Positions 1-8,832 of a stretch of 64,000 nt of DNA are shown here, piece after piece (within the stretch, counting starts at the first letter, position 1; the number at the start of each line of letters is the position of its first letter). The notes below the pieces were generated by a model, which was given only the letters and a program-made list of their open reading frames with translations, did no database searches and was not told where the DNA came from. Source of the stretch: CAVRRZ01 sp963723745 (GTDB taxonomy: Bacteria > Actinomycetota > Actinomycetes > Mycobacteriales > Geodermatophilaceae); contig CAVRRZ010000001.1 of NCBI GenBank assembly GCA_963723745.1, positions 806,001 to 870,000 on the forward strand, read 5' to 3'. The position numbers and the translations under genes are program-made.

Positions 1-1217
1 GGAGCAGCACCCCGTGGCGGGGCGGCGACACCGGTCCGGCCGACTGGGGCGGCGGGCAGGAGGCCGGCGGTGCCGCGGTCCTGCCCTTCGACGTGGACCC
101 GGCCGGCAACGGACGCTCGTCGGGCGGCCGCACCTCCTCGTCGGGTTCCACCGGCTTCGCCGACCGGCGGCCGGGCGGGCTGGACCTGGGACTGAACCAG
201 AAGTACGTCTTCGACAGCTTCGTCATCGGCAACAGCAACCGGTTCGCCCACGCAGCCGCGGTGGCCGTCGCCGAGGCACCGGCGCGCGCGTACAACCCGC
301 TGTTCATCTACGGGGAGTCCGGGCTGGGCAAGACCCACCTGCTGCACGCCATCGGCCACTACGCGGCGCGGATGTTCCCCAACGTCCGGGTGCGCTACGT
401 GAGCACCGAGGAGTTCACCAACGAGTTCATCAACCTGGTGCACTCCGGCCGGGCCGAGGACTTCCGCCGGCGCTACCGCGACATCGACTTCCTGCTGATC
501 GACGACATCCAGTTCCTCGAGCGTGCCGAGCGCACGCAGGAGGAGTTCTTCCACACCTTCAACACGCTGCACAACGCCAGCAAGCAGATCGTGATCACCT
601 CCGACCGCGCGCCGAAGAAGCTCACGACGCTGGAGGACCGGCTGCGCACCCGCTTCGAGTGGGGCCTGATCACCGACGTCCAGGCGCCCGACCTGGAGAC
701 CCGCATCGCGATCCTGCGCAAGAAGGCCTGGGGGGAGCGGCTGCAGGTGCCCGACGCGGTGCTCGAGTTCATCGCCAGCAAGGTGCAGACCAACATCCGC
801 GAACTCGAGGGCGCGCTGATCCGGGTGACCGCGTTCGCGTCGCTGAACAAGCAGCAGGTGGACCTGCCGCTGGCCGAGCTCGTGCTCAAGGACCTGATCA
901 GCGACGAGCAGGGGCCGCAGATCACGGCGGCGATCATCATGGCCGCGACCGCCGAGTACTTCTCGGTGACGATGGAGGAGCTGCAGGGCTCCAACCGCAG
1001 CCGCACGCTGGTCAACGCGCGGCAGATCGCGATGTACCTGTGCCGCGAGCTCACCGAACTGTCGCTGCCGCGGATCGGCGCGTCCTTCGGCGGCAAGGAC
1101 CACACGACGGTCATGCACGCGGTCAAGAAGATCACCAACCTGATGAGCGAACGCCGGGCCACCTACACCCAGGTCACCGAGCTCACCGCCCGCATCAAGA
1201 GCCGCGCCCGCCAGTAG
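1..1217 (+). CDS. dnaA: Chromosomal replication initiator DnaA (5' end outside window)
   Basis: AAA+ initiator that binds DnaA boxes and melts oriC. The reading frame is open from the first bases of the window, so the N-terminal domain is cut off and about 404 residues remain. A Gly/Ser-rich linker comes first, then the AAA+ core with Walker A GESGLGKTH (near 312-338) and Walker B LLIDDIQFL (near 493-520). Domain IV carries the DNA-binding signature GGKDHTTVMHAVKK near 1089-1130. The stop is TAG at 1215-1217. It is followed by a long non-coding stretch with DnaA boxes and then dnaN, the standard actinobacterial layout. The assignment is certain; only the start lies outside the window. Confidence 0.98.
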   Translation, partial: SSTPWRGGDTGPADWGGGQEAGGAAVLPFDVDPAGNGRSSGGRTSSSGSTGFADRRPGGLDLGLNQKYVFDSFVIGNSNRFAHAAAVAVAEAPARAYNPLFIYGESGLGKTHLLHAIGHYAARMFPNVRVRYVSTEEFTNEFINLVHSGRAEDFRRRYRDIDFLLIDDIQFLERAERTQEEFFHTFNTLHNASKQIVITSDRAPKKLTTLEDRLRTRFEWGLITDVQAPDLETRIAILRKKAWGERLQVPDAVLEFIASKVQTNIRELEGALIRVTAFASLNKQQVDLPLAELVLKDLISDEQGPQITAAIIMAATAEYFSVTMEELQGSNRSRTLVNARQIAMYLCRELTELSLPRIGASFGGKDHTTVMHAVKKITNLMSERRATYTQVTELTARIKSRARQ

Positions 1218-2024
1218 GACGGGCGGCGGCCGGCGTTGTCCACACCCGGTGGAGAGCACCGTGGACGACGAAGCCCCGGTCGGACCGGCTCGGGCGGCCG
1301 GTCACCGGGGTCGACCACGTCGACTGATCGAGAAGTTGTCCCCAGGAATGTGCACAGTCTGGGGACGAGTGAGTGAGACGTGGATCACATTGGGTGACGT
1401 GAGCGAGCGGTGCACCGCGGCTCGCCGTCCATGGTCCAACTCCGCCTGACACGCAGCTGACCAGCGAAGACGTCCGAAGAGCACGGCGGTGATCGGCTCC
1501 CCACCGTCCCTCACGCTCCGTGACGCCGGCGCTGCGGTCCCGGCACTGGGGACGACCCGTGGGCGGACGGGGGAGAACGGGTGGACTGCGGGCCGACCCG
1601 GTGCACAGCCGTCGAGATGTCCACGTGTCGACAACAGGTCCCCCCGTCCCCGCCCACACCGCACCAACAGGGGCATTCGGCACCTGACCTGCGATGAGGG
1701 CCTCGTTCCCCAGCTTCCACACCAGTGATGACGAGGATGAGGGAGTTATCTCGGAGAATTCTCGAACCCCAGTCAGGGTGGGGACCTCGCGCCAGGAGGG
1801 GCGTCCGGACGAGGCCGTGCGACCGCGAGAAGGCCGCCTGGCACGAGGGGACGGGAGGGGCGCCAGGAGGTCAGCGGGACCCGATCGGGAGACCGGGGTT
1901 GCCCCGAGCCCCACCGATGCAGGCACGATGTGCAGCGCACGGGCGCCGCATCGCACTCGCAGACCGCAGCTGCACCGCCCCGCGCACCAGAACGTCGAGG
2001 ACAAGGCTTGGGGTGGGTCGAGAC
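1218..2024. other. Candidate oriC: dnaA-dnaN intergenic region
   Basis: This 807-bp stretch between dnaA and dnaN has no convincing gene. A perfect actinobacterial DnaA box TTGTCCACA lies at 1236-1244. Near-boxes follow: TTGTCCCCA at 1336-1344, TGTGCACAG at 1349-1357 (box-like on the minus strand), ATGTCCACG at 1617-1625 and TGTCGACAA at 1626-1634 (minus-strand TTGTCGACA). The segment 1727-1766 is about half A+T against roughly a quarter around it, and is the best candidate for the unwinding element. The position and boxes match known actinobacterial origins; function is inferred. The dnaN promoter should also lie here. Confidence 0.8.
1336..1366. repeat. Inverted repeat around a DnaA-box-like core in oriC
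   Basis: GTCCCCAG at 1338-1345 is mirrored by CTGGGGAC at 1359-1366. The 13-nt spacer contains TGTGCACAG. A very similar arrangement recurs at 21549-21579, about 20 kb away, so this is a repeated module rather than chance. It is probably a DnaA-binding element; binding is not demonstrated. Confidence 0.6.
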
Positions 2025-3173
2025 ATGAAGTTCCGGGTGGCACGCGAGGTGCTCTCCGACGCGGTCGCGTGGACCGCGCGCAGCTTGCCGCCGCGGCCGT
2101 CGGTTCCGGTCCTGGCCGGGATCATGCTCGAGGTCGAGGCCAACCAGTTGTCGGTCTCCGGTTTCGACTACGAGGTCTCCGCGCGGGCGGAGGTCGACGT
2201 CACGGCCACCGAGCCCGGACGCGTGCTGGTGCCCGGTCGCCTACTGGCCGAGATCACCCGCGCCCTGCCACCGCACCCGGTGGACATCACCGCGGAGGGG
2301 CCCCGGCTGTCGCTGGTCTGCGGCAACGCGCGGTTCAGCCTGCCGACCCTGCCGGTCGAGGACTACCCGTCGCTGCCGTCGATGCCCTCGTCGGCCGGCG
2401 TCGTGGACAGCGACGTCTTCGCGGAGGCGGTCAGTCAGGTCGCCGTGGCCGCCGGCCGCGACGACACCCTGCCGATGCTCACCGGCGTCCGGCTCGAGAT
2501 CGACGACGACCGGGTGACCCTCGCCGCGACCGACCGCTACCGGCTCGCCGTCCGCGAGTTCACCTGGCGTCCGGAGACCTCGGGCGTCTCCGCCGCCGTC
2601 CTGGTGCCCGCGCGGACGCTCGCCGACGCCGCCAAGACCCTCACCAGCGGCCCGGAGATCGTGGTCTCGCTGTCCTCCGGCGGCTCGGGCGAGGGCATCC
2701 TCGGCCTCTCCGGCAAGGACCGGCAGACGACGACCCGGCTGCTCGACGCGGAGTTCGTCAAGTACCGGGCGATCATGCCGACGGAGTCGGCCTCGCACGC
2801 GGTGCTCCCGGTGGGACTGTTCACCGACGCCGCGAAGCGCGTGGCCCTGGTCGCCGAGCGCGGCACGCCGCTGCGCTGCGAGTTCACCGCCGGCCAGGTC
2901 ACCCTCCGGGCCGGGGGCACCGACGACGAGGGACAGGCCGAGGAACGCTGCGACGTGGAGTTCGAGGGCGAACCGCTGACCATCGGCTTCAACCCGACGT
3001 TCCTGCTCGACGGGCTGGCCGCCGTCCACACCGAACGGGCCCGCCTGGACTTCACCAGCCCGCTCAAGCCGGCCGTGCTGTCCGGGTTCGACGAGCCCGG
3101 CGACGACGACCAGCCGGCCGAGCGACCGGGCACCTACCGGTACCTGATCATGCCGGTGCGGCTCCCCGGGTAG
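2025..3173 (+). CDS. dnaN: DNA polymerase III beta sliding clamp
   Basis: 382-residue ring clamp that tethers DNA polymerase III to DNA. Its length and its three repeated clamp folds fit the family. The start is set at ATG 2025 (MKFRVAREVL), which matches the conserved N-terminus of actinobacterial DnaN. The frame is open further upstream, but that part has no family resemblance and lies inside the origin region. Only a weak purine-rich ribosome site precedes it. It sits between the origin and gnd, as in most actinomycetes. Confidence 0.97.
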   Translation: MKFRVAREVLSDAVAWTARSLPPRPSVPVLAGIMLEVEANQLSVSGFDYEVSARAEVDVTATEPGRVLVPGRLLAEITRALPPHPVDITAEGPRLSLVCGNARFSLPTLPVEDYPSLPSMPSSAGVVDSDVFAEAVSQVAVAAGRDDTLPMLTGVRLEIDDDRVTLAATDRYRLAVREFTWRPETSGVSAAVLVPARTLADAAKTLTSGPEIVVSLSSGGSGEGILGLSGKDRQTTTRLLDAEFVKYRAIMPTESASHAVLPVGLFTDAAKRVALVAERGTPLRCEFTAGQVTLRAGGTDDEGQAEERCDVEFEGEPLTIGFNPTFLLDGLAAVHTERARLDFTSPLKPAVLSGFDEPGDDDQPAERPGTYRYLIMPVRLPG

Positions 3174-3209
3174 CCCGTTCGTTCCTGGGCATGGACGTCG
3201 GAGAACGGG
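3174..3209 (+). promoter_or_regulatory. Weak hairpin between dnaN and gnd
   Basis: CCCGTTC at 3174-3180 pairs with GAACGGG at 3203-3209 across a 22-nt loop, directly after the dnaN stop. It could be a weak attenuator. There is no T-tract, so termination is doubtful. Confidence 0.3.
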
Positions 3210-3240
3210 TGGATCGACTGTCGACGAGGGGAGTGCAGCC

Positions 3241-4173
3241 GTGCAGATCGGGCTGATCGGACTGGGCAAGATGGGCGGCAACATGGCGACGCGGCTGCGT
3301 CGCGCCGGCCACGAGGTCGTGGGCTTCGACCACTCGCCGGACAAGCGCGACGTGGACAGCCTCGAGGGGCTCGTCCAGGCGCTGCAGGCGCCCCGGGTCG
3401 TGTGGGTGATGGTGCCCGCCGGCGAGCCCACGCGGCAGACGGTCAAGGAGCTGGCCGGTCTCCTCGAGCCCGGTGACGTGATCGTCGACGGCGGAAACTC
3501 CAAGTTCACCGACGACCAGCTGCACGACGTGATGTGCCGTGAGAAGGGCATCGGCTACCTCGACGTCGGGGTGTCCGGCGGGGTGTGGGGCCTCGAGAAC
3601 GGCTACGCGCTGATGGTCGGGGGTACCGCGGAGGACGTCGCGAAGGTCCAGCCGATCTTCGACGCCCTCAAGCCGCCGTCACCGGTCGACGAGTCCGGTC
3701 AGGAGATGCCCGGCGCGGGCTTCGTCCACGCCGGCCCGGTCGGCGCCGGCCACTTCTCCAAGATGGTCCACAACGGCATCGAGTACGCCCTCATGCAGGC
3801 CTACGGCGAGGGGTACGAACTGCTGGCCGCCGTCGATCTGATCGAGGACGTCCCGGGCGTCATCAAGTCCTGGACCCAGGGCACGGTGATCCGCTCGTGG
3901 CTGCTCGACCTGCTGGTCCGTGCCCTCGACGAGGACCCGGCCCTGGACGCGATCCGTGGTTACGCCGAGGACAGCGGCGAGGGCCGGTGGACCGTCGAGC
4001 AGGCGATCGAGAACGCCGTCCCGATGCCGACGATCGCGGCGTCGCTGTTCGCCCGCTTCAGCTCGCGGCAGGACGACTCCCCGACCATGAAGGCGGTGGC
4101 CGCGCTGCGCAACCAGTTCGGCGGTCACGCCGTGCAGGCGGTGCGCGAGCACGAGGCCGAGCGCCCCGCGTGA
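3241..4173 (+). CDS. gnd: 6-phosphogluconate dehydrogenase, decarboxylating, short form
   Basis: Converts 6-phosphogluconate to ribulose 5-phosphate and CO2 with reduction of NAD(P)+, in the oxidative pentose phosphate pathway. At 310 residues it belongs to the short Gnd class that is often NAD-dependent. The nucleotide-binding motif GLGKMG is at residues 7-12. The substrate loop GVSGGVWGLENGYALMVGG follows, then the catalytic lysine K174 within HFSKMVHNGIEY. The GTG start at 3241 has GAGGGGAG just upstream. Its place between dnaN and recF is conserved in actinomycetes and says nothing about its own function. Confidence 0.95.
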   Translation: MQIGLIGLGKMGGNMATRLRRAGHEVVGFDHSPDKRDVDSLEGLVQALQAPRVVWVMVPAGEPTRQTVKELAGLLEPGDVIVDGGNSKFTDDQLHDVMCREKGIGYLDVGVSGGVWGLENGYALMVGGTAEDVAKVQPIFDALKPPSPVDESGQEMPGAGFVHAGPVGAGHFSKMVHNGIEYALMQAYGEGYELLAAVDLIEDVPGVIKSWTQGTVIRSWLLDLLVRALDEDPALDAIRGYAEDSGEGRWTVEQAIENAVPMPTIAASLFARFSSRQDDSPTMKAVAALRNQFGGHAVQAVREHEAERPA

Positions 4174-4217
4174 GAACGGCACTCATGGCCATCAAGGCTC
4201 TTCCGGCGTGAGCTGAG

Positions 4218-5378
4218 GTGTACCTCCGGCACCTCCAGCTCGGGTCCTACCGCAACTGGGACCGGGTCGACCTGGCGCTGGGCCCGGGCCCGGTCGTGTT
4301 CGTCGGTCGCAACGGCGAGGGCAAGACCAATCTGGTCGAGGCGGTCGGCTACCTGGCCACGCTCGGCAGCCACCGGGTGTCCTCCGACGCCCCGCTGGTC
4401 CGCACCGGCACCGACCAGGCCGTCGTCCGCGCGGCCCTGCGCCGGGACGAACGGGAGCTGCTGGTCGAGGTCGAGATCAACCCCGGCCGGGCCAACCGGG
4501 TGCGGGTGAACCGGTCGCCGCTGCCGCGCCCCCGGGAACTGCTGGGCCTCGTGCGCACCGTGCTGTTCGCGCCCGAGGACCTGGCGCTGATCCGCGGCGA
4601 CCCGACGGAGCGACGTCGCTTCCTCGACGAGCTGCTGGTCAGTCGGACGCCTCGGATGGCCGGTGTCCGGAGCGACTACGAGCGGGTGCTCAAGCAGCGC
4701 AACGCGCTGCTCAAGACCTCCCGGCTGGCCAAGGGCCGCGCGCTCGAGACCCTCGATGTCTGGGACGGCCACCTGATCGACCTGGGCGGTCAGCTGCTGG
4801 CCGCGCGGCTCAACCTGGTGGCCGACCTGCAGCCGCACCTGGTGCGCGCCTACGCGCAGGTCGCCGGCGAGGGGTCGGCCGCGGCGGCGCTCGGCTACTC
4901 GAGCACCGTTCCCGCGGCCGGCTACGGCTCGCCGCTGGGCGGCCGGGAGGACCTGCCGACCGCCGACGAGCTCACCGCCGCCATGCGCGAGCGCGTGGCC
5001 GAGCGGCGGGCCGACGAGCTCGATCGCGGGGTCACACTGGTCGGCCCGCACCGGGACGACCTGGTCATCCACCTCGGTCCGGGGCCGGCCAAGGGCTTCG
5101 CCAGCCACGGCGAGTCGTGGTCCCTGGCGCTCGGCCTGAAACTGGCGACGTTCGCGCTCTTGAGGGCCGACGGCGAGGACCCCATCCTGATCCTGGACGA
5201 CGTCTTCGCGACCCTGGACGCCGGACGGCGAGCCGCGATGGCCGCCGTCGCACGCTCGGCGGAGCAGACGCTGATCACCGCCGCCGTGCTCGACGACGTG
5301 CCCCCGGAGCTGCGGGGCGTGCTCGTCGAGGTGGGCGGCGGACGGGCCGTGGTCGTACGGGAGGGATCCGATGAGTGA
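4218..5378 (+). CDS. recF: DNA replication/repair ATPase RecF
   Basis: SMC-like ATPase that helps load RecA at gapped DNA. The 386 residues match the family length. Walker A GRNGEGKTN is at residues 30-38. The C-terminal Walker B ILILDDVFATLD ends the ATPase core. The GTG start at 4218 (MYLRHLQLGSYRNW) follows GAGCTGAG. The 3' end overlaps the next gene by 8 bp, so the two are probably translated together. Confidence 0.97.
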   Translation: MYLRHLQLGSYRNWDRVDLALGPGPVVFVGRNGEGKTNLVEAVGYLATLGSHRVSSDAPLVRTGTDQAVVRAALRRDERELLVEVEINPGRANRVRVNRSPLPRPRELLGLVRTVLFAPEDLALIRGDPTERRRFLDELLVSRTPRMAGVRSDYERVLKQRNALLKTSRLAKGRALETLDVWDGHLIDLGGQLLAARLNLVADLQPHLVRAYAQVAGEGSAAAALGYSSTVPAAGYGSPLGGREDLPTADELTAAMRERVAERRADELDRGVTLVGPHRDDLVIHLGPGPAKGFASHGESWSLALGLKLATFALLRADGEDPILILDDVFATLDAGRRAAMAAVARSAEQTLITAAVLDDVPPELRGVLVEVGGGRAVVVREGSDE

Positions 5379-5877
5379 CGACGGGCGGCCGCCGCGGCCG
5401 AGCGACATCGCCCGGGCCGCGCTCGAGGCCGCGCGCGCCGCGTCCGCGGCCCGGCCGCGGCCGACCCGACGTCGCATCGCGGGTCCCCGCCGCACCTGGA
5501 CCGGTCCGCGGCCGGGCGCCGACGACCCGCAGCCCTTGGCCCGGCTGATGGACTCGCTGGTCGACGAGCAGGACTGGTCGGCGCACACCCGCGTCGGCTC
5601 CGTGTTCGGCCGCTGGGACGCCCTCGTGGGGTCCGACATCGCCGCGCACTGCTCGCCGCAGGGCCTCAGCGAGGGCGAGCTGCTGGTCGTCGCCGAGTCC
5701 ACCGCGTGGGCCACGCAACTGCGGCTGCTGGCGCCGTCGATCCTGGCCAAGTTGCGGGCGCAGGTGGGCGGGGACGTCGTCACCCGGTTGCGCGTTGTCG
5801 GTCCGACGGCCCCCAGCTGGAAGAAGGGGCCGCGCACGGTGCGCGGGTCCCGGGGTCCGCGCGACACCTACGGATGA
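5371..5877 (+). CDS. DciA-like DUF721 protein
   Basis: 168 residues. The first 50 or so are basic and disordered. The DUF721 domain follows from about residue 50 (LARLMDSLVDEQDW, GRWDALVGSDIAAH, VVAESTAWATQLRLL). DUF721 is the DciA family, which works with the replicative helicase DnaB in bacteria lacking DnaC/DnaI loaders. The ATG lies inside the end of recF (ATGAGTGA), giving translational coupling. Placement next to recF and the gyrases is typical of actinomycetes. The helicase role here is inferred from the family. Confidence 0.9.
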   Translation: MSDDGRPPRPSDIARAALEAARAASAARPRPTRRRIAGPRRTWTGPRPGADDPQPLARLMDSLVDEQDWSAHTRVGSVFGRWDALVGSDIAAHCSPQGLSEGELLVVAESTAWATQLRLLAPSILAKLRAQVGGDVVTRLRVVGPTAPSWKKGPRTVRGSRGPRDTYG

Positions 5878-5921
5878 GGGCCCGACGCCAGGCGGATCGG
5901 GCCCGGGAGGACGATCGACGC

Positions 5922-5990
5922 ATGACCAGGGCATCCACCAGGGCATCGACCAGGGCATCCACCAGGGCATCCGGGGCAGGCCGCTCGTGA
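5922..5990 (+). CDS. Possible 22-codon leader ORF made of 12-bp repeats
   Basis: ATG at 5922 opens a 22-residue frame: M, four copies of TRAS, then GAGRS. The four copies are encoded by four 12-bp tandem units at 5925-5972. GGGAGG at 5905-5910 lies 11 nt upstream. The TGA stop (5988-5990) overlaps the GTG start of the next gene at 5987, the arrangement used for translational coupling. Whether it is translated is unknown. It could simply be an expanded repeat in the leader. Confidence 0.35.
   Translation: MTRASTRASTRASTRASGAGRS
5925..5972. repeat. Four 12-bp tandem repeats, ACCAGGGCATC(C/G)
   Basis: Copies lie at 5925-5936, 5937-5948, 5949-5960 and 5961-5972. Only the last base of the second copy differs. 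Because the period is a multiple of three, copy-number change would keep all frames. The array sits just before the start of the next gene. Confidence 0.85.
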
Positions 5991-6949
5991 CCCGGCCGGG
6001 CGACCGGGACGGGTTCGACGACCGCGAGGGCAGTGGCTGGCAGGAGCCGGCCCACCTCGGCGGCGACGAGGCGACGCCGGACGGGCCGAACATCGCCGAC
6101 CGGCGCCGGCACCCCCGGGACGACCAGCAGCCCGGGAGCCGGCAGCCCGACGACGAGGCCGCACCGTGGCAGCCGCCCGGCTGGGACCTGCCCCCGGCCC
6201 AGCGGCCCGACCCGGGCGCCGACCGCGGGCCCGAGGCGGAGCCATGGCGGGACGCACCTGCCGACCGGCCGGCCTCCGAGGACCAGCGGCAGGCCGGAGG
6301 CGGTCCGCTGCCGGGCCTGTTCGGCCGCTCGGCGGACCGGCCGCCCAACGAGTTCCAGCAGACCTTCGGCTACCAGGGCGACCACGTCGGCGTCCAGGCG
6401 TGGGCGGTGCAGCACGGCTGGACCGTCTCGGACGGCACGGCAGCCGAGGACGCGCCGCTCGCCGAGCTGATCGCGTCCGCCCCGGCGTCGCGGATCAGCA
6501 AGGAGCACCGCGCGGCGGGGGTGCTGCGGGGCCGCGCCGATGCGCTCGACCTCGTCGCCTTCGACGTCGTCTACGCCGACCGCCGGGGGCTGATCCCGCA
6601 GTACGCGGTGACGGCGGCGCCCCTGCTCCTGCCGGTGCCCTACTTCCGGCTCTCCCCCGCCCGGTTCTGGCGGCACCGTGTCGGCGGGCTGGTCCAGCTG
6701 CCCACGGGCGACCCGGACTTCGACCGGCGGTGGGTGCTCGCGGCGGCGGAGGACACCCCGGAGGTCCGCCGCCTGGCAGCCGACCCCACGGTCCGTGCGC
6801 TGCTGCTCGGCACCGACGACGGGGACGAGTTCTGGGCGGCCGCGGGGCACCTCGCCGCCATCCGGCCCGACGGCCACCGCCCCGAGCTGCTCGTCCACCA
6901 CGCCCGGTTGCTGACCGCCGTCGTCCGGGCCCTCGCGGGCAGCGGCTGA
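5987..6949 (+). CDS. Uncharacterised actinobacterial protein
   Basis: About 320 residues from GTG 5987, with GGGGCAGG just upstream. The first ~110 residues are hydrophilic and rich in D, P, Q and R, and look disordered. A folded part follows (FGYQGDHVGVQAWAVQHGWTV, then a patch with LLLPVPYFRLSPARFW), ending at residue 320. There are no convincing membrane segments or catalytic motifs. It lies directly after the DUF721 gene and 7 bp before an ABC exporter, so cotranscription is likely. I do not recognise the family beyond noting that the folded part looks like a conserved domain. The frame is open upstream, but the start chosen best fits the ribosome site. Confidence 0.7.
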   Translation: MTRPGDRDGFDDREGSGWQEPAHLGGDEATPDGPNIADRRRHPRDDQQPGSRQPDDEAAPWQPPGWDLPPAQRPDPGADRGPEAEPWRDAPADRPASEDQRQAGGGPLPGLFGRSADRPPNEFQQTFGYQGDHVGVQAWAVQHGWTVSDGTAAEDAPLAELIASAPASRISKEHRAAGVLRGRADALDLVAFDVVYADRRGLIPQYAVTAAPLLLPVPYFRLSPARFWRHRVGGLVQLPTGDPDFDRRWVLAAAEDTPEVRRLAADPTVRALLLGTDDGDEFWAAAGHLAAIRPDGHRPELLVHHARLLTAVVRALAGSG

Positions 6950-6956
6950 CCCTCGG

Positions 6957-8738
6957 GTGACCGGGCCGGGACGCCGGATGAGCCGGGACGTCGAGCCGGC
7001 TGCGGGCGTGCGCGAACTGCTGCCCCTGCTCCGGCCGCACCGCACGCCGCTGCTGATCGGTGCCGGCCTCTCGCTGGTGGCGGCCGCCGGCGCGCTCGCG
7101 CAGCCGGCTCTGGTGGGCCGGGTGATCGCGGCGGTCGGCGCGGGCGAGCCGATGCTGCCCGTCGTCGCGCTGCTGGTCCTGGTGCTCGTCGCGGCGGCGT
7201 TCGTCGGTGCGGTGCAGCAGTACCTGTTCCAGCGGACCGCCGAGGGCGTCGTCCTCACCACGCGGCGCACACTGGTCGACCGGCTGCTGCGGCTGCCGGT
7301 GGCCGAGTACGACCGGCGGCGCACCGGTGACCTGATGTCCCGGGTCGGTTCGGACACCACCCTGCTGCGGGCGACCGTCACCGGTGGGGTCATCGAGATC
7401 GCCGGGTCTGCGGTGGTCGCGGTCGGCGCGCTCGTGGCGATGGCGCTGGTCGACGGGTGGCTGCTGCTGGTCACCGTGCTGTCGGTGTCGGTGGGCGTCA
7501 CGGTCGTCGCGACCGTGGCCCGGAGGGTGCGGGCGCTGTCGCGCAAGGCGCAGGAGGAGGTCGGCGCCATGTCGGCCTCGGTGGAGCGGGCCCTGTCCGC
7601 TGTGCGCACCATCCGCGCCAGCGGTGCGACCGCCCGCGAGGTCGCAGTCGTCGGCGACAGCGCGGCGCGGGCCTACGCCGCGGGCGTCAGGGTTGCCCGG
7701 CTCGAGGCGCTGGTGTCGCCGGCCGGCTCGGTGGCGGTGCAGGGCGCGTTCCTGGCCGTGCTGGGGCTGGGCGGGTACCGGGTGGCCACCGGCTCGATCA
7801 GCGTGGCCGACCTGGTCACCTTCATCCTCTACCTGTTCCTGCTGGTCCTGCCGCTGGGCCAGGCGATCGCCGCGTGGACCCAGCTGCAGACCGGCCTGGG
7901 CGCGCTGGCCCGCATCCAGGAGGTGCTGGCGCTCGAGCCCGAGCACGACGATCGGCCCGAGCGGCCCGGTGCGGTCGCCGTCCCGGTGCTGCCGGCGGCA
8001 GGGGACCCGACGCCGCTGCTCGAACTGGACGACGTGAGCTTCCGGTATCCCGACGGCACCGAGGTGCTGCGGGGCGTCTCGCTGGCCGTGCCGGCCGGGT
8101 CCCGCGTCGCGCTGGTCGGACCATCGGGTGCGGGCAAATCGACGATCCTGGCGCTGGTCGAGGGCTTCTACCCGGTCGACGGCGGCGCGGTGCGGTGGGC
8201 GGGCGTCGACGTCCGGGACCTGCCGCGCGCGGCGGTGCGGGCGCGGCTCGGCTACGTCGAGCAGGAGGCGCCCGTGCTGGCCGGCTCGATCCGGGACAAC
8301 CTGCTGCTCGCCGCTCCGGACGCCACCGATCCCGAGCTCTGGGCGGTGCTGGCCGACGTGGGGTTGACCGGCCTCGTGCGGCGCTCACCGCGCGGACTCG
8401 ACGTCCCGGTCGGGGACGACGGTGTGCTCCTGTCCGGCGGCGAGCGGCAGCGGCTGGCCATCGCCCGGTCGCTTCTCGCCCGACCGGCGCTGCTCCTGCT
8501 CGACGAGCCCACCGCCAGCCTCGACGCCCGCAACGAGCAGCTGCTGCGCGAGACCCTCGCCGCCGCCGCGGCCGACCGCGCGCTGCTCGTCGTGGCGCAC
8601 CGGCTCTCGACCGTGCTCGACAGCGACCAAATCGTGGTGCTCGACGGCGGACGGGTGGTCGCCCGCGGCACGCACGCCGAGCTGCTCGACGCCAGCCCGC
8701 TCTACCGGGAACTCGCGGCCGCCCAGCTCCTGGTCTGA
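6957..8738 (+). CDS. ABC exporter, fused permease and ATPase
   Basis: 593 residues with an N-terminal six-helix membrane domain (about 20-320) fused to a C-terminal ATPase. The ATPase has Walker A GPSGAGKST, signature LSGGERQRL, Walker B LLLLDEPTASLD and H-loop VAHRLST. This is the half-transporter layout of MsbA- or multidrug-type exporters that act as dimers. The substrate cannot be read from sequence. The start may be GTG 6957 or ATG 6978 (MSRDVEPAAG); neither has a clear ribosome site. It ends just before a long inverted repeat and a convergent gene. Confidence 0.93.
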   Translation: MTGPGRRMSRDVEPAAGVRELLPLLRPHRTPLLIGAGLSLVAAAGALAQPALVGRVIAAVGAGEPMLPVVALLVLVLVAAAFVGAVQQYLFQRTAEGVVLTTRRTLVDRLLRLPVAEYDRRRTGDLMSRVGSDTTLLRATVTGGVIEIAGSAVVAVGALVAMALVDGWLLLVTVLSVSVGVTVVATVARRVRALSRKAQEEVGAMSASVERALSAVRTIRASGATAREVAVVGDSAARAYAAGVRVARLEALVSPAGSVAVQGAFLAVLGLGGYRVATGSISVADLVTFILYLFLLVLPLGQAIAAWTQLQTGLGALARIQEVLALEPEHDDRPERPGAVAVPVLPAAGDPTPLLELDDVSFRYPDGTEVLRGVSLAVPAGSRVALVGPSGAGKSTILALVEGFYPVDGGAVRWAGVDVRDLPRAAVRARLGYVEQEAPVLAGSIRDNLLLAAPDATDPELWAVLADVGLTGLVRRSPRGLDVPVGDDGVLLSGGERQRLAIARSLLARPALLLLDEPTASLDARNEQLLRETLAAAAADRALLVVAHRLSTVLDSDQIVVLDGGRVVARGTHAELLDASPLYRELAAAQLLV

Positions 8739-8754
8739 CCGCGGCGTCCACGGG

Positions 8755-8812
8755 CGAGATCTGCACACTCGTACGGATCCCGGCCCGGAAGCGTACGAGT
8801 GTGCAGATCTCG
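8755..8812. terminator. 21-bp perfect inverted repeat between convergent genes
   Basis: Arm 8755-8775 (CGAGATCTGCAC...GTACG) is perfectly mirrored by 8792-8812, with a 16-nt loop. It lies 17 bp after the ABC exporter stop and 20 bp before the stop of the minus-strand gene, so it can act as a terminator in both directions. There is no T-tract, which is usual for high-GC actinomycetes. The arms are less GC-rich than their surroundings, which is unusual for a simple terminator. Confidence 0.75.
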
Positions 8813-8832
8813 GCGTCAGGTCTCGCCGGGCC

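Noticed and set aside
1249..1728. Small frames inside the dnaA-dnaN spacer
   Set aside because: No ribosome site or family resemblance, and they run through DnaA boxes.
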